Shown here piece by piece: positions 52,255 through 63,392 of a stretch of DNA of 64,000 bases. Position 1 is the first letter of the stretch; each line of letters begins with the position of its first letter. The position numbers and the translations under genes were made by a program. This stretch comes from Demequina salsinemoris (lineage in GTDB: Bacteria; Actinomycetota; Actinomycetes; Actinomycetales; Demequinaceae): NCBI RefSeq assembly GCF_000974805.1, contig NZ_BBQZ01000002.1:561510-625509 (forward strand), written 5' to 3'. Under the pieces are notes generated by a model. It saw only the letters and a list, made by a program, of their open reading frames with translations. It made no database searches and was not told the origin of the DNA.

Positions 52255-53155
52255 GGTGCGTCGTCCTCACCTCGAGCCCCTGGGCGCGCAGGCGCGTCGA
52301 CAGCTCCTCCGCCATGGCCACGGAGCGATGCTTGCCCCCGGTGCAGCCGACCGCGATCGTCACCGAGTGCTTGTCGTGCGCGCGGTAGCCGGCGAGCGCG
52401 ATCCCGAGCACGTCCGCATAGCCGGAGACGAACGCCTCGGCCCCGTCGGACTCCATCACGTGCCGCCTCACGGCGGGGTCCAGCCCCGTCAGGGGTCGCA
52501 GCTCCGGTACCCAGTGGGGATTGCGCAGGAAGCGCACATCCACCACGTAGTCGGCGTCGACGGGCGCGCCGTTCTTGAAGCCGAAGGACACCACGTTGAC
52601 GTGCAGCGTGGGCGCCTCGTCCGCGAACTCGTCGGTGATGGTGTCGCGCAGCTGGTGGACGTTGAGCGCCGACGTGTCGATGATCAGGTCCGCGCGCGCC
52701 CGCACGGCCGCGACGGCCTCGCGCTCGCGCTGGATCCCCTCGAGGATCGTGGCATCGCCCTGGAGCGGATGCGGGCGACGCGCCTCCTCGAAGCGGTGCA
52801 CGAGCGTCTCATCCGAGGCGTCGAGGAACAGCAGTCGCACCTCGACCCCGCGATGCTCGAGGTCGTCGACCACGGAGACGAGGTCCGCGAAGTAGCCGCC
52901 GCCGCGCACGTCGACCACGGTCGCGAGCCTGCGCGACGGATCCGTCGCGACCATCGCCACGAGCGATCCGAGCATCTGCGGCGGCAGATTGTCGACCACG
53001 TACCAGCCGAGATCGCTCAGCACCGCGGCGGCTCGGGTGCGACCCGCACCCGACATCCCGGTGACGATGAGCACGTGCGAATCGGGGTGCATCGCGGTGA
53101 GATCGGGGCGGGGAAGTCCCGACGGGTAGGTCTCGGGCGCCGGGTCGTCCGTCAT
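52238..53155 (-). CDS. rapZ: RNase adapter / nucleotide-binding protein RapZ
   Basis: A 305-residue protein. [23 protein letters not shown] is the P-loop, with Arg replacing the usual Lys as in other actinobacterial members. [40 protein letters not shown] and the C-terminal [19 protein letters not shown] follow. In E. coli RapZ targets a small RNA controlling GlmS; the actinobacterial role is unclear, but linkage to yvcK hints at amino-sugar metabolism. ATG overlaps the uvrC stop (ATGA). Confidence 0.93.
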   Translation of the reverse strand: MTDDPAPETYPSGLPRPDLTAMHPDSHVLIVTGMSGAGRTRAAAVLSDLGWYVVDNLPPQMLGSLVAMVATDPSRRLATVVDVRGGGYFADLVSVVDDLEHRGVEVRLLFLDASDETLVHRFEEARRPHPLQGDATILEGIQREREAVAAVRARADLIIDTSALNVHQLRDTITDEFADEAPTLHVNVVSFGFKNGAPVDADYVVDVRFLRNPHWVPELRPLTGLDPAVRRHVMESDGAEAFVSGYADVLGIALAGYRAHDKHSVTIAVGCTGGKHRSVAMAEELSTRLRAQGLEVRTTHRDKER

Positions 53156-55035
53156 GCCTCCAGCATGCCACCCGTGCCGTGAAGGGCGTCGTGAATCGCC
53201 GAGGCGAGCTGCTGACCGACGCCGGGGACCATGGCGATCTGCTCGATGCTCGCCTCCTTGAGCCGCGCGACCGACCCGAAGTGCGTCACGAGCGCCTTCG
53301 CACGGGAGGGACCCACGCCGGGGATCTCGTCGAGCGCCGACATCTTCATGGCCTTGCCCCGCTTCTTGCGGTGCGCCGTGATCGCGAACCGGTGCGCCTC
53401 GTCCCTGACTCGCTGCAGCAGGTAGAGCGGCTCCGAGCCGCGCGGCAGGATCACGGGGAACTCCTCCCCCGGCACCCAGACCTCCTCGAGACGCTTCGCG
53501 AGGCCGACGAGCGCGACATCGTCGATCCCGAGCCGCTCGAGCACGCGCCGAGCGGCCTCGACCTGCGGAAGGCCGCCGTCGACGACGACGAGCTGGGGCG
53601 GGTACGCGAACTTCGACGACTCGCGCTCCTCGGGCGGCAGCTCGCGCTGCTCGAGCAGCCGCTGGAACCGTCGCGTGAGCACCTCGTCCATCGCCGCGGT
53701 GTCGTCGGACGCGTCGCGCACGATGAACTGCCGGTACTCCGCCTTGCGGGGCAGCGCGTCCTCGAACACGACCATCGATCCGACCATGTTGGTGCCCTGC
53801 GTGTGCGAGATGTCGTAGCACTCGATGCGCAGCGGCGCCTCGGACATGCCGAGCGCCTCCTGGAGCTCCTGCAGCGCCTGGGATCTGCTCGTGAGGTCCG
53901 ACGCCCGCTTGAGACGATGCTGGTCGAGCACCTGCTGGGCGTTCTGCTTCCCGGTCGCGGCGAGCTCGGCCTTCTTGCCGCGCTCCGGGGTACGCAACGT
54001 GACCTTCGCGCCGCGCACCCCCGCGAGCCAGTCGGTGAGCGGCGCCGCGTCGTCGGGGAGGACGGGGACGAGCACCTCGGGAGGGATGTCCCCCGGCTCG
54101 ACCGACGCGTACGCCTCCTGCACGAGCTGCGTGATCATCTGCGCCGAGTTCAGCGGCTCGGGCTTGTCGACGACCCAGCCCCGCTCCCCCGCGATGCGCC
54201 CGTCGCGCACGCGGAACACGTGAGCCGAGGCCTCGAGCTCCTCATCGATGAGGCTGAACACGTCCGCGTCCGTGCCCTGAGACAGCACGATCGCGTTGCG
54301 CTCGAGGACGCTGCGCAGCGCCTCGAGACGGTCACGCGCGCGAGCGGCGACCTCGAACTCCTCTCGCGCGGCCGCGTCCTCCATCTGCTTCGTGAGGTCG
54401 CGGATGAGCGGCTTCGCATCACCGCCGAGCACTTGGCACACCCGCTCGGCGAGGTCGCGGTGCTCGTCGGCGCTCACGCGGCCCACGCAGGGCGCGGCGC
54501 ACTTGTCGATGTATCCGAGCAGGCACGGACGGCCCTGACGCTCGGCCTTGCGGAACACCGCGGTGGAGCACGTGCGCATCGGCAGCACCGTGAGCAGCGT
54601 GTCGACCGTCTCGCGGATCGCCCACGCCTTCGCGTAGGGCCCGAAGTAGCGAACACCCTTGCGCCTGTCTCCGCGCATGACCTGCATCCGGGGGAACTGC
54701 TCGTTCATGGTCACGGCGAGGAACGGATACGACTTGTCGTCGCGGAACACGACGTTGAACCGCGGGTCGTACTCCTTGATCCACGTGTGCTCGAGGATCA
54801 GCGCCTCGACCTCGTTGCGCACCACCGTCCATTCCACGGACGATGCGGTGGTCACCATCGCGCGGGTGCGCGGGTGGAGTCGCTCGAGCGGTTGGAAGTA
54901 GTTCTGGAGGCGCGAGCGCAGGCTCTTCGCCTTCCCGACATAGACGACGCGGCCGTGCGGGTCGCGGAACCTGTACACACCCGGCCGCGCCGGGATGGTC
55001 CCGGTCGCGGGCCTGTAGTCGGCGGGGTTCGTCAC
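53152..55035 (-). CDS. uvrC: Excinuclease ABC subunit C
   Basis: A 627-residue nuclease making both incisions in nucleotide excision repair. The N-terminal GIY-YIG domain ([30 protein letters not shown]), the cysteine-rich [18 protein letters not shown], the UVR motif ([27 protein letters not shown]), the RNase H-like domain ([31 protein letters not shown]) and C-terminal HhH pair ([35 protein letters not shown]) are complete. GTG 55035 is six bases after TAGGCT, whose TAG is the stop codon of uvrA. Confidence 0.96.
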   Translation of the reverse strand: MTNPADYRPATGTIPARPGVYRFRDPHGRVVYVGKAKSLRSRLQNYFQPLERLHPRTRAMVTTASSVEWTVVRNEVEALILEHTWIKEYDPRFNVVFRDDKSYPFLAVTMNEQFPRMQVMRGDRRKGVRYFGPYAKAWAIRETVDTLLTVLPMRTCSTAVFRKAERQGRPCLLGYIDKCAAPCVGRVSADEHRDLAERVCQVLGGDAKPLIRDLTKQMEDAAAREEFEVAARARDRLEALRSVLERNAIVLSQGTDADVFSLIDEELEASAHVFRVRDGRIAGERGWVVDKPEPLNSAQMITQLVQEAYASVEPGDIPPEVLVPVLPDDAAPLTDWLAGVRGAKVTLRTPERGKKAELAATGKQNAQQVLDQHRLKRASDLTSRSQALQELQEALGMSEAPLRIECYDISHTQGTNMVGSMVVFEDALPRKAEYRQFIVRDASDDTAAMDEVLTRRFQRLLEQRELPPEERESSKFAYPPQLVVVDGGLPQVEAARRVLERLGIDDVALVGLAKRLEEVWVPGEEFPVILPRGSEPLYLLQRVRDEAHRFAITAHRKKRGKAMKMSALDEIPGVGPSRAKALVTHFGSVARLKEASIEQIAMVPGVGQQLASAIHDALHGTGGMLEA

Positions 55036-55041
55036 CGCGCC

Positions 55042-55047
55042 AGCCTA
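55042..55047 (-). promoter_or_regulatory. -10 box TAGGCT of uvrC nested in the uvrA stop codon
   Basis: TAGGCT on the minus strand; TAG (55045-55047) is the uvrA stop. Spacer GGCGCG, then GTG at 55035. Confidence 0.6.
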
Positions 55048-57885
55048 CGCGGGCGCGCCGACGCCGAGGATCTCCGCGAGGAACCGTCCCGTGTGGCTCG
55101 CCTCGACGCTCGCGACGGCCTCCGGGGTGCCCTCCGCGACGACGATCCCGCCGCCCGACCCTCCCTCGGGTCCCATGTCGATCACCCAGTCCGCGGACTT
55201 GATGACGTCGAGGTTGTGCTCGATCACGATGACCGTGTTGCCCTTGTCCACGAGTCCCTGGAGCACGAGCAGCAGCTTGCGGACGTCCTCGAAGTGCAGC
55301 CCCGTCGTGGGCTCGTCGAGCACGTACACCGTGCGACCCGTGGAGCGCCGCTGGAGCTCGGACGCGAGCTTCACGCGCTGCGCCTCGCCTCCCGACAGGG
55401 TCGGCGCGGGCTGGCCGAGGCGCACATAGCCGAGCCCCACGTCCACCAGGGTGCGCAGATGTCTTGAGATCGAGGGGATCGCCTCGAAGAACTCGGCGGC
55501 CTCCTCGATCGGCATGTCGAGCACGTCGGCGACGGTCTTGCCCTTGAAATGGACCTCGAGCGTCTCGCGGTTGTAGCGGGCGCCCTTGCAGACCTCGCAC
55601 GGCACGTAGACGTCGGGAAGGAAGTTCATCTCGATCTTGAGCGTCCCGTCGCCCGAGCACGACTCGCATCGTCCGCCCTTGACGTTGAACGAGAAGCGAC
55701 CGGGACCGTAGCCGCGCACCTTGGCCTCGGTCGTATCGGCGAAGAGCTTGCGGACCTTGTCCCACACGCCGGTGTACGTCGCCGGGTTGGAGCGCGGGGT
55801 GCGCCCGATCGGCCCCTGGTCCACGTGGACGATCTTGTCCAGGTGCTCGGTGCCGGTGATCCGGGTATGGCGGCCCGCGACCTGGCGCGCGTGATTGAGC
55901 GTGTTCGCGAGGCTCGTGTAGAGGATCGAGTTCACGAGCGTCGACTTGCCAGAGCCCGAGACCCCGGTGACCGCGGTCAGGACGCCGAGCGGGAACGTGA
56001 CGTCGATGTCGCGCAGGTTGTTCTCGCGCGCGCCGACGACGACGAGGTCGCGCCCCTTGGTCAGCTCGCGTCGCTCCGTCGGCGCCTCGATCGAGCGGCG
56101 GCCCGAGACGTACGCACCCGTGACCGACCGCTCGTTCGTGAGCAGATCCTCGTACGAACCCGAGTGGACCACCTCGCCGCCGTGCTCGCCCGCGCCGGGA
56201 CCGACGTCGACCACCCAGTCGGCGGTGCGGATCGTGTCCTCGTCATGCTCGACGACGATGAGCGTGTTGCCCAGGTCGCGCAGGCGCGTGAGGGTGTCGA
56301 TGAGGCGGCGGTTGTCGCGCTGGTGAAGCCCGATGCTCGGCTCGTCGAGGACGTAGAGGACGCCGACCAGCCCGGAGCCGATCTGCGTCGCGAGGCGGAT
56401 GCGCTGCGCCTCGCCTCCCGAGAGCGTCCCCGCCGCGCGCGACATCGTCAGGTAGTCGAGGCCCACGTCCAGGAGGAAGCCGAGCCGGGCGTCGATCTCT
56501 TTGAGCACCTGGACCGCGATGGAGCGGCCGCGCTCGTCGAGCTCGGCGGTCGCGAGGAAGTCGCGCGCGTCGGCGATCGAGAGGTTGCACACCTCCGCGA
56601 TCGACTTGTCGCCGATCGTCACCGCGAGCACCTCGGGCTTGAGGCGCGTCCCCTTGCAGACCGGGCAGTCGACCTCGCGCATGTACGCCTCGTACTTCTC
56701 GCGAGAGAAGTCCGACTCGGTCTGCTCGTGCAGGCGCTCGAGCCAGGTGATGACGCCCTCGAAGCCCGTCGTGTACTGGCGCTCGCGCCCGAAGCGGTTC
56801 TTGAACTTCACATGAACCTTGTAGTCCTTGCCGTTCAGGATCGCGTTCCGCGCCGCCTTCGGCAGGTCCTCCCACGGCTCGTCGAGCGAGAAGTCGAGCT
56901 CGTCGGCGAGGGCCGCGACCGTCCTCCCGAAGTACTCCGAGGAGGTCTGCGCCCACGGCGCGACCGCGCCCTCGTTGAGAGACCGCTGCGGGTCGGGGAT
57001 CACGAGCTCCGGGTCGACCTCGAGCCGCACCCCGATGCCCGTGCACTCGGGGCACGCGCCGTACGGGGCGTTGAAGGAGAAGGTGCGCGGCTCCATCTCC
57101 TCGAGCGTGAGCACGTGGTCGTTCGGACACGCGCGCTTCTCGCTGTAGCGACGCTGCGGAAGCTCCCCGTCGACGGGATCGATCACGACGAGGCCGTCCG
57201 CGATGCGCAGCGCGGTCTCGACCGAGTCCGCGAGACGCTGGCGGACGCCGTCGCGCGCGACGAGGCGGTCCACGACCACCTCGATGTCGTGCTTGAGCTT
57301 CTTCTCGAGCTGCGGGGGGTCCGTCAGCTGGACGGTCTCGCCGTCGACGCGCGCGCGGGCGAAGCCCTGCTGCTGCAGCTCCTCGAAGAGGTCCTGGTAC
57401 TCGCCCTTGCGGCCGCGCACCACGGGTGCGAGGACCTGGTAGCGCGTGCCCTCGGGCAGCGCGAGCACCGAGTCGACGATCTGCTGGGGCGTCTGCGAGC
57501 GGATCTCCTCGTGGCAGACCGGGCAATGCGGAGTGCCGACGCGCGCGTAGAGCAGGCGGAGGTAGTCGTACACCTCGGTGATGGTGCCGACCGTCGAGCG
57601 CGGGTTGCGGTTGGTCGACTTCTGATCGATCGACACCGCGGGAGACAGGCCCTCGATGAAGTCGACGTCGGGCTTGTCCATCTGTCCCAGGAACTGCCGT
57701 GCGTACGCGCTCAGCGACTCGACGTATCGGCGCTGCCCCTCCGCGAAGATCGTGTCGAAGGCCAGGGAGGACTTGCCGCTGCCGGACAGCCCCGAGAACA
57801 CGATGAGCGAGTCCCGGGGAAGGTCCAGATCGACGCCTTTGAGGTTGTGCTCGCGCGCTCCGCGCACCAGGATCCGGTCGTTCAC
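55045..57885 (-). CDS. uvrA: Excinuclease ABC subunit A
   Basis: A 946-residue damage-recognition ATPase with two ABC modules: Walker [17 protein letters not shown] and [16 protein letters not shown], signature [12 protein letters not shown] and [12 protein letters not shown]. Zinc-binding cysteines are in [28 protein letters not shown] and CESCSGDG...CEVCKGARY. The C-terminus ends [13 protein letters not shown]. The GTG start is six bases after TAGCAT with no Shine-Dalgarno. It is followed directly by uvrC on the same strand. Confidence 0.97.
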   Translation of the reverse strand: MNDRILVRGAREHNLKGVDLDLPRDSLIVFSGLSGSGKSSLAFDTIFAEGQRRYVESLSAYARQFLGQMDKPDVDFIEGLSPAVSIDQKSTNRNPRSTVGTITEVYDYLRLLYARVGTPHCPVCHEEIRSQTPQQIVDSVLALPEGTRYQVLAPVVRGRKGEYQDLFEELQQQGFARARVDGETVQLTDPPQLEKKLKHDIEVVVDRLVARDGVRQRLADSVETALRIADGLVVIDPVDGELPQRRYSEKRACPNDHVLTLEEMEPRTFSFNAPYGACPECTGIGVRLEVDPELVIPDPQRSLNEGAVAPWAQTSSEYFGRTVAALADELDFSLDEPWEDLPKAARNAILNGKDYKVHVKFKNRFGRERQYTTGFEGVITWLERLHEQTESDFSREKYEAYMREVDCPVCKGTRLKPEVLAVTIGDKSIAEVCNLSIADARDFLATAELDERGRSIAVQVLKEIDARLGFLLDVGLDYLTMSRAAGTLSGGEAQRIRLATQIGSGLVGVLYVLDEPSIGLHQRDNRRLIDTLTRLRDLGNTLIVVEHDEDTIRTADWVVDVGPGAGEHGGEVVHSGSYEDLLTNERSVTGAYVSGRRSIEAPTERRELTKGRDLVVVGARENNLRDIDVTFPLGVLTAVTGVSGSGKSTLVNSILYTSLANTLNHARQVAGRHTRITGTEHLDKIVHVDQGPIGRTPRSNPATYTGVWDKVRKLFADTTEAKVRGYGPGRFSFNVKGGRCESCSGDGTLKIEMNFLPDVYVPCEVCKGARYNRETLEVHFKGKTVADVLDMPIEEAAEFFEAIPSISRHLRTLVDVGLGYVRLGQPAPTLSGGEAQRVKLASELQRRSTGRTVYVLDEPTTGLHFEDVRKLLLVLQGLVDKGNTVIVIEHNLDVIKSADWVIDMGPEGGSGGGIVVAEGTPEAVASVEASHTGRFLAEILGVGAPA

Positions 57886-57891
57886 ACGGCA

Positions 57892-57897
57892 ATGCTA
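57892..57897 (-). promoter_or_regulatory. -10 box TAGCAT for leaderless uvrA
   Basis: TAGCAT on the minus strand, spacer TGCCGT, GTG at 57885. A palindromic-looking GTTCGAACACCTGTTCGA-like stretch lies just upstream (57908-57923 area), the best candidate for a LexA-type site here. Confidence 0.55.
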
Positions 57898-57904
57898 CGC
57901 GCAC

Positions 57905-57924
57905 CATGTTCGAACACCTGTTCG
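57905..57924. promoter_or_regulatory. Candidate LexA (SOS) box upstream of uvrA
   Basis: On the plus strand TGTTCGAACACCTGTTCGAT contains two TGTTCGA units, one per ten bases, and GTTCGAAC is itself palindromic. The actinobacterial SOS box is TCGAACATGTGTTCGA-like: here CGAACACCTGTTCG (57909-57922) has matching CGAAC and GTTCG arms with a four-base centre. It lies about 25 bases upstream of the uvrA start, next to the -10 box, exactly where a repressor of uvrA would act. Confidence 0.65.
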
Positions 57925-57981
57925 ATGCTCGGCGTGTCGCGTCGAGGCTCCGCAGGCCCGCGCGTGGTACAGGATGGGGGC

Positions 57982-58281
57982 ATGAGCCTCTACGCAGTGC
58001 ACTACACGTACGACGAGCGCGCCGACGAGCGCGCGGCCCGCCGCCCCGAGCACCTCGCTCACTTCCGCTCGCTGGCCGATGCGGGCAAGGTCCCGGTCAT
58101 CGGCCGCTACGGGGACTCGCTCGAGCCCGGCGCCCTGATCGTGCTCGACGTCGACTCGCTCGCGGAGGCGGAGGACATCGTCGCGCACGATCCGTACGTG
58201 CTCGCGGGGCTGGTGCCCGCGCACGCCATCCGGGAGTGGCCGGCCTTCGGCGCCTGGCCGGGTCGCGACTTCCCCGCCTGA
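57982..58281 (+). CDS. YciI family protein
   Basis: A 99-residue ferredoxin-like small protein. LYAVHYTYDERADERAARRPEHLAHFRSLADAGKVPVIGRYGD contains the family His (RPEHLAHF) and VDSLAEAEDIVAHDPYVLAGLVPAHAIREW the conserved Asp-Pro-(Y/F) block; the pair resembles the His-Asp dyad of muconolactone-isomerase-like YciI. Reaction unknown. CAGGAT six bases before the ATG may be a leaderless promoter. It is divergent from uvrA. Confidence 0.85.
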   Translation: MSLYAVHYTYDERADERAARRPEHLAHFRSLADAGKVPVIGRYGDSLEPGALIVLDVDSLAEAEDIVAHDPYVLAGLVPAHAIREWPAFGAWPGRDFPA

Positions 58282-58296
58282 CAGAGCGGCGATCCG

Positions 58297-59337
58297 CTAG
58301 ACCTGCTCGTTCTCGCCTGTTCGGGGTTCGGGCTCGACGTCCTCGAGCGGATCGTGCAGGTGCTTGCCGCTGCGCCCGGACACGATCATCGATGCCCCCG
58401 CCGCGATGCCCAGCACGACCACGATGAACGCGAGCGAGAACGCGGTGGACGGCACAGGCACCTGCTCCATCGGCATGCCGTCGTTGATGAACGGCAAGGT
58501 GTTGCCGTGCAGCGCCTCGAGGATCATCTTGACGCCGATGAAGCCCAGCACGGTCGCGAGCCCGTACGACAGGTAGATCAGCCGGGTGAGCAGTCCCTCG
58601 ACGATGAAGAACAGCTGCCGCAGGCCCAGCAGCGCGAACGCGTTCGCGGTGAACACGATGTAGGGGTCCTGGGTGAGGCCGAAGATCGCGGGTATCGAGT
58701 CGAGCGCGAACATCACGTCGGTGGACCCGAGCGCGACGATCACGAGCAGGAGGGGCGTCATCATGCGCGCCCCGTGCTCGTGGACGATGACGTGGTTGCC
58801 TCGGTAGCCGTCCGTCACGGGCATCGCGCGTCGGACCGCGCGGATGAACGCGTTCTCCTTGTACTCCGCCTCGCCCTCCTCGGCTCCGCCCTCCTTCGCG
58901 ATCACGAAGGCGGTGTACAGCAGGAACGCGCCGAACAGGAAGAACACCCAGTGGAACGCCGCCAGCGCGGCTGCGCCCGCGAAGATGAACACGGCACGGA
59001 ACACCAGCGCGAGCGCGATGCCGATGAGCAGCGCCCGCTCGCGCAGCCGCGGCGGCACCGCGAAGCGCGTGAGGATCACGAGGAAGACGAAGAGGTTGTC
59101 GACCGACAGCGAGGCCTCCGTCACGTAGCCGGCGAGGAACTCCGTGCCCTTGTCGGGGCTTGCGAGCCACCACAGGCCCGCACCGAAGGCGAGGGCGAGC
59201 GCCACGTAGAACAGGTACCAGCGCGTGGACTCCTTGAACGTCGGGACGTGCGGCTTGCCGACCACGACGACGAAGTCGAACACGAACAGGACCGTGAGTC
59301 CGACGAGCGTGAGGGTCCAGACGAGCGGTGATTCCAC
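58297..59337 (-). CDS. TerC-family integral membrane protein
   Basis: A 346-residue protein with about nine helices. SLSVDNLFVFLVIL and ALGSTDVMFALDSIPAIFGLTQDPYIVFTANAFALLGLRQLFF are the TerC signatures with membrane-embedded aspartates. Members are linked to tellurite resistance and to manganese/calcium efflux coupled to secreted-protein metalation; no ter genes are nearby, so a metal-export role is more likely. An acidic tail ends it (LEDVEPEPRTGENEQV). The GTG is six bases after TAGGAT, 29 bases after the uvrB stop. Confidence 0.92.
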   Translation of the reverse strand: MESPLVWTLTLVGLTVLFVFDFVVVVGKPHVPTFKESTRWYLFYVALALAFGAGLWWLASPDKGTEFLAGYVTEASLSVDNLFVFLVILTRFAVPPRLRERALLIGIALALVFRAVFIFAGAAALAAFHWVFFLFGAFLLYTAFVIAKEGGAEEGEAEYKENAFIRAVRRAMPVTDGYRGNHVIVHEHGARMMTPLLLVIVALGSTDVMFALDSIPAIFGLTQDPYIVFTANAFALLGLRQLFFIVEGLLTRLIYLSYGLATVLGFIGVKMILEALHGNTLPFINDGMPMEQVPVPSTAFSLAFIVVVLGIAAGASMIVSGRSGKHLHDPLEDVEPEPRTGENEQV

Positions 59338-59343
59338 CCGCTC

Positions 59344-59349
59344 ATCCTA
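59344..59349 (-). promoter_or_regulatory. -10 box TAGGAT for leaderless terC
   Basis: TAGGAT on the minus strand, spacer GAGCGG, GTG at 59337. Confidence 0.6.
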
Positions 59350-59365
59350 GAGGCGGGGCTTGTGG

Positions 59366-61423
59366 TCAGCCCGCCGCGAGCATCCCTCTGAGCTCCTTCT
59401 TGAGCTCGGCGATCTCGTCACGCAGCCGCGCGGCGAGCTCGAACTGCAGCTCCGAGGCGGCCTCCCTCATCTGATCCGAGAGGTCCTCGATCAGCTGCGC
59501 GAGCTCGTCGGCGGGGCGCTCGCTGCGCTGCGGATCGACGGTCGAGGGCGTCGGAGCCTTCGCGCGCGCCTGCTCGAGCGTCTGCGCGGTGTCCGCCTCC
59601 TCTCGCGCGAGCATCTCGGTGATGTCGCCGATGCGCTTGCGCAGCGGGGTCGGGTCGATCCCGTGCTCCGCGTTGTAGGCCACCTGGATCTCTCGACGAC
59701 GATTCGTCTCCTCGATCGCGGTCGCCATCGAGTCGGTGATCGTGTCCGCGTACATGTGCACCTCGCCGGACACGTTGCGCGCCGCGCGGCCGATGGTCTG
59801 GATCAGCGAGGTGCCCGAACGCAGGAACCCCTCCTTGTCCGCGTCGAGGATGGACACGAGGGACACCTCGGGCAGGTCCAGGCCCTCGCGCAGGAGGTTG
59901 ATGCCGACGAGCACGTCGAAGCGTCCCCTGCGGAGCTCGCGCAGGAGCTCGACGCGGCGCAGCGTGTCCACGTCGGAGTGCAGGTACTCCACGCGCACCT
60001 CGCGATCCGAGAGGTACTCCGTGAGATCCTCCGCCATCTTCTTGGTGAGGGTCGTGACGAGCACGCGCTCATCGCGCTCGACACGCTGGCGGATCTCCTC
60101 GAGGAGGTCGTCGATCTGCCCCTCGGTGGGCTTGACGACGATCTTGGGGTCGACGAGCCCCGTCGGGCGGATGATCTGCTCCACCACGCCGTCCGCGCGG
60201 TCGAGCTCGTACTTGGCAGGAGTGGCCGACAGGTAGACCGTCTGACCGATCCGCTCCTGGAACTCGCCGAACTTCAGCGGGCGGTTGTCGAGCGCCGAGG
60301 GGAGTCGGAAGCCGTGGTCCACGAGCGTGCGCTTCCTCGAGGCGTCGCCCTCGTACATCGCTCCGATCTGCGGGACCGTCACATGCGATTCGTCGATGAC
60401 CAGGAGGAAGTCGTCCGGGAAGTAGTCGAGGAGCGTATGCGGAGGAGTGCCCGCCTCGCGCTGCTCGATATGCCGGGAGTAGTTCTCGATGCCCGAGCAC
60501 GTCCCGACGGAGCGCATCATCTCCAGGTCGAACGTGGTCCTCATCTTGAGCCGCTGCGCCTCGAGCAGCTTGTTCTGCCGCTCAAGCTCCTGGAGGCGAT
60601 CCTCGAGCTCGAGCTCGATCGTGCGGATCGCCCTGTTCATCCGCTCCTCGCTCGCGACGTAGTGCGACGCGGGGAACAGATGCACCTGCTCGCGGCGCTC
60701 GACCACGTCGCCCGTGAGCGGGTGGAGCGTATACAGCGCCTCCACCTCGTCGCCGAACATCTCGATGCGGATCGCGAGCTCCTCGTACACCGGGATGATC
60801 TCGACGGTGTCGCCCCGCACCCTGAACGTGCCGCGGGTGAACGCGAGGTCGTTGCGCGCGTACTGCATCTGCACGAACTCGCGTAGCAGCGAGTCGCGGT
60901 CCACGGTGTCGCCGACCGCGAGCGTCACCATGCCCTGGATGTACTCCTCCGGGGTGCCGAGACCGTAGATGCAGGACACCGAGGACACCACGACGACGTC
61001 GCGTCGCGTGAGCAGCGAGTTGGTGGCCGAGTACCGCAGCCGCTCGACCTCCTCGTTGATGGACGAGTCCTTCTCGATGAAGGTGTCCGTCTGAGGCACG
61101 TACGCCTCGGGCTGGTAGTAGTCGTAGTAGCTGACGAAGTACTCGACCGCGTTGTGAGGCAGCAGGTCGCGGAACTCGTTGGCGAGCTGCGCCGCGAGCG
61201 TCTTGTTGTGCGCCATCACGAGAGTGGGCCGCTGGAGCCGCTCCACGAGCCACGCGGTGGTCGCCGACTTGCCGGTGCCTGTCGCGCCCAGGAGGACGAC
61301 GTGCTCCTCCCCTGCCGTGATGCGACGCGCCAGGTCGTCGATCGCCTTGGGCTGGTCGCCCGACGGCTGGTACTCCGAGACGACCTGGAACGGGTGGTCG
61401 GCTCTGCGCAGGTCCGGGGTCAT
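59366..61423 (-). CDS. uvrB: Excinuclease ABC subunit B
   Basis: A 685-residue damage-verifying helicase. [36 protein letters not shown] (Walker A), the beta-hairpin [78 protein letters not shown] and the C-terminal UVR motif ([38 protein letters not shown]) that contacts UvrC are present. The ATG is six bases after TACGGT. Confidence 0.97.
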   Translation of the reverse strand: MTPDLRRADHPFQVVSEYQPSGDQPKAIDDLARRITAGEEHVVLLGATGTGKSATTAWLVERLQRPTLVMAHNKTLAAQLANEFRDLLPHNAVEYFVSYYDYYQPEAYVPQTDTFIEKDSSINEEVERLRYSATNSLLTRRDVVVVSSVSCIYGLGTPEEYIQGMVTLAVGDTVDRDSLLREFVQMQYARNDLAFTRGTFRVRGDTVEIIPVYEELAIRIEMFGDEVEALYTLHPLTGDVVERREQVHLFPASHYVASEERMNRAIRTIELELEDRLQELERQNKLLEAQRLKMRTTFDLEMMRSVGTCSGIENYSRHIEQREAGTPPHTLLDYFPDDFLLVIDESHVTVPQIGAMYEGDASRKRTLVDHGFRLPSALDNRPLKFGEFQERIGQTVYLSATPAKYELDRADGVVEQIIRPTGLVDPKIVVKPTEGQIDDLLEEIRQRVERDERVLVTTLTKKMAEDLTEYLSDREVRVEYLHSDVDTLRRVELLRELRRGRFDVLVGINLLREGLDLPEVSLVSILDADKEGFLRSGTSLIQTIGRAARNVSGEVHMYADTITDSMATAIEETNRRREIQVAYNAEHGIDPTPLRKRIGDITEMLAREEADTAQTLEQARAKAPTPSTVDPQRSERPADELAQLIEDLSDQMREAASELQFELAARLRDEIAELKKELRGMLAAG

Positions 61424-61429
61424 GGCTCT

Positions 61430-61435
61430 ACCGTA
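61430..61435 (-). promoter_or_regulatory. -10 box TACGGT for leaderless uvrB
   Basis: TACGGT on the minus strand, spacer AGAGCC, ATG at 61423. Confidence 0.6.
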
Positions 61436-61475
61436 CGCCGGGGGTCCGACAACGACCGCCGCGCCTCCCGCTCTC

Positions 61476-62669
61476 CTAGCCGCGGCCGCGCGCGAGCGCC
61501 GCGACCTGATCGGCGCCCCTGCGCAGGGGCGGCTTCAGCGCCGAGTCCATGAGGCGCCGCATCGGCGGCTCGTACCAGCGAGCGAGCGCCCACGCGACGA
61601 CGACGATGCCCGCGAGCATCGCGACGCCGAGCCACGCGCCCGCCGCTTCCACGGCGCCTGGCATGACCACGTCGAGCACACCGTAGGCGAGCTGATAGGC
61701 AGGCTTGTGAAGCACATAGATCACGTAGCTTGCCGCCCCGAGCTGTGCCAGGCCCCACCCGAGCCGTCCCTCGGGAGGCTCGTAGAGCGCCCCGACCGCG
61801 ACGAGGGCAGGGAACACCACGACCACCGCGACGACCTCGAGCCAGTACGACTCGACGGGATTCAGGAGCACGGCCGCCAGCACGATCGGCACCGCCGACG
61901 CGACGAGCGCCGACACCCCTCGGCGCCTCAGGCGCAGGTTGTAGATCGCGAGGCCGACGAGGAACGAGAAGAGCAGCCGGACGACGCCGGCGCCAGCGGT
62001 CTCCCACCGCCACCCGACGTCGAGCGTCGCTCCGTGCGTCACGACGAGGAGCAGCACGAGCATGGCCCCGGCGCCCCACAGCGTCCTGCGCAGCATCAGC
62101 GCCGAGCCGACCAACGCGAAGAAGAGGAGGTTGATGAGCACCTCGTAGAAGACGGTCCACATCGGGATGTTCAACGGGAACAGCAGCGAGTCGTCGACGC
62201 ACCCGGGCTGCGGAAGCATGAGCAGGTTCGTCGACCCCGTGCACAGCAGCGTGCGCGGGGTCCACTGGACGCTCAGCCCGCCGACGCCCAGGATCAGCGT
62301 CGACGCCGCCACTCCGATCGCCAGGAGCATGCCGAGGGCGAAGGCCGGGTAGAGCCTGCTGAGGCGCCGCCAGACGAACGCGCGGAGCGACATCCCCTGC
62401 GCGATCCGCTGCGCATACGCATGCGCGACGATGAAGCCGCTGAGCTGCAGGAAGAAGTCCACCGCGAGGTGAGCGTTGACCGGGGTGTAGCCGGCGAAGA
62501 CCTTCTCCATGTGGACCACGGCGACCGCGATCGCGGCCACGCCACGCAGCCCGTCGAGCAGCACGTACTCATGCCGACCGGACCCGTTCCCAGGATTCGC
62601 CAACTCGCCCCCACGACGCCCCCGCGATTCAGACGAATCGCCACAATCGTGGCAAGCGTAGCAAGTCAC
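61476..62669 (-). CDS. Acyltransferase-3 family membrane protein
   Basis: About 397 residues with ten or more hydrophobic helices. [25 protein letters not shown] begins the acyltransferase-3 (AT3) domain, where the histidine of VVHM lies, and [20 protein letters not shown] and [13 protein letters not shown] are the next conserved blocks. Members O-acylate surface or exported glycans. The start is uncertain: GTG 62669 begins a cysteine/histidine-rich stretch (CYACHDC) not typical of the family. TTG 62603, after GGGGGCGA, would begin 12 residues before EYVLLDG. Confidence 0.8.
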   Translation of the reverse strand: MTCYACHDCGDSSESRGRRGGELANPGNGSGRHEYVLLDGLRGVAAIAVAVVHMEKVFAGYTPVNAHLAVDFFLQLSGFIVAHAYAQRIAQGMSLRAFVWRRLSRLYPAFALGMLLAIGVAASTLILGVGGLSVQWTPRTLLCTGSTNLLMLPQPGCVDDSLLFPLNIPMWTVFYEVLINLLFFALVGSALMLRRTLWGAGAMLVLLLVVTHGATLDVGWRWETAGAGVVRLLFSFLVGLAIYNLRLRRRGVSALVASAVPIVLAAVLLNPVESYWLEVVAVVVVFPALVAVGALYEPPEGRLGWGLAQLGAASYVIYVLHKPAYQLAYGVLDVVMPGAVEAAGAWLGVAMLAGIVVVAWALARWYEPPMRRLMDSALKPPLRRGADQVAALARGRG

Positions 62670-62714
62670 CGCCCGCTCGACAGGCCTCGGGGACCGACGC
62701 GATGAGGAGCGCCC

Positions 62715-63317
62715 CTACGACCCCTTCCCGGGCACCACCCGGCTCCAGAGCTCGTCGACCTGCGCGCGCAGGTGCTCCGGGGAGCCGTTGCCATCGAGCA
62801 CGACGTCGGCGATCGACGCGCGCTGAGCGTCCGAGGCCTGCGCGGCCATGCGCGCTGTGGCCTCCGCGTGCGGCATACCGCGCACGTCCATCAGGCGCTT
62901 GATGCGGACAGCGTGATCCGCCCGGATGGCGACGACCATGTCGAATCCGTCGCCGTAGCCCGTCTCGTACAGCAGGGGGATATCGTGCACGATCACCGGC
63001 ACCCCGTCCGCGCGCGCCTTCCGGTCCTCGGCCTGGCTCATCGCGAACACCGTCGGGTGGACGATGCCGTTGAGCCGCGCCAGCGCGACCGGGTCGTTGA
63101 ACACGATCGCGGCGAGTGCCTTCCGGTCGAGACGTCCGTGCACCAGCACCCGGTCGCCGAACTCCCGCACGATGTCGACAAGGGCTGCGGAGCCCGGCTC
63201 GACGGCGCGACGGGCGAGCTCGTCATGATCGACCAGTCTCGCGCCGAGCTCCCTGAAGCGGGCGGCGGCCGTCGACTTTCCTGCACCGATGCCACCCGTG
63301 AGGCCGATTCGCAGCAT
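62715..63317 (-). CDS. coaE: Dephospho-CoA kinase
   Basis: A 200-residue kinase performing the last step of coenzyme A synthesis. MLRIGLTGGIGAGKSTAAARFRELG is the P-loop, VDHDELARRAVEPGS the acceptor region, and DIPLLYETGYGDGFDMVVAI a conserved family motif. The C-terminal DUF/GrpB-type extension of mycobacterial CoaE is absent. ATG 63317 begins exactly at the conserved N-terminus. I see neither a good ribosome-binding site nor a TAnnnT box before it. It follows rpsA and its terminator. Confidence 0.95.
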   Translation of the reverse strand: MLRIGLTGGIGAGKSTAAARFRELGARLVDHDELARRAVEPGSAALVDIVREFGDRVLVHGRLDRKALAAIVFNDPVALARLNGIVHPTVFAMSQAEDRKARADGVPVIVHDIPLLYETGYGDGFDMVVAIRADHAVRIKRLMDVRGMPHAEATARMAAQASDAQRASIADVVLDGNGSPEHLRAQVDELWSRVVPGKGS

Positions 63318-63392
63318 CCCGGGAGTCAACCACCAGGAGGCATGCGTCCGCAACACGAAGAGACGCTCGCCACACCGAGTCGGCCCGGAACG

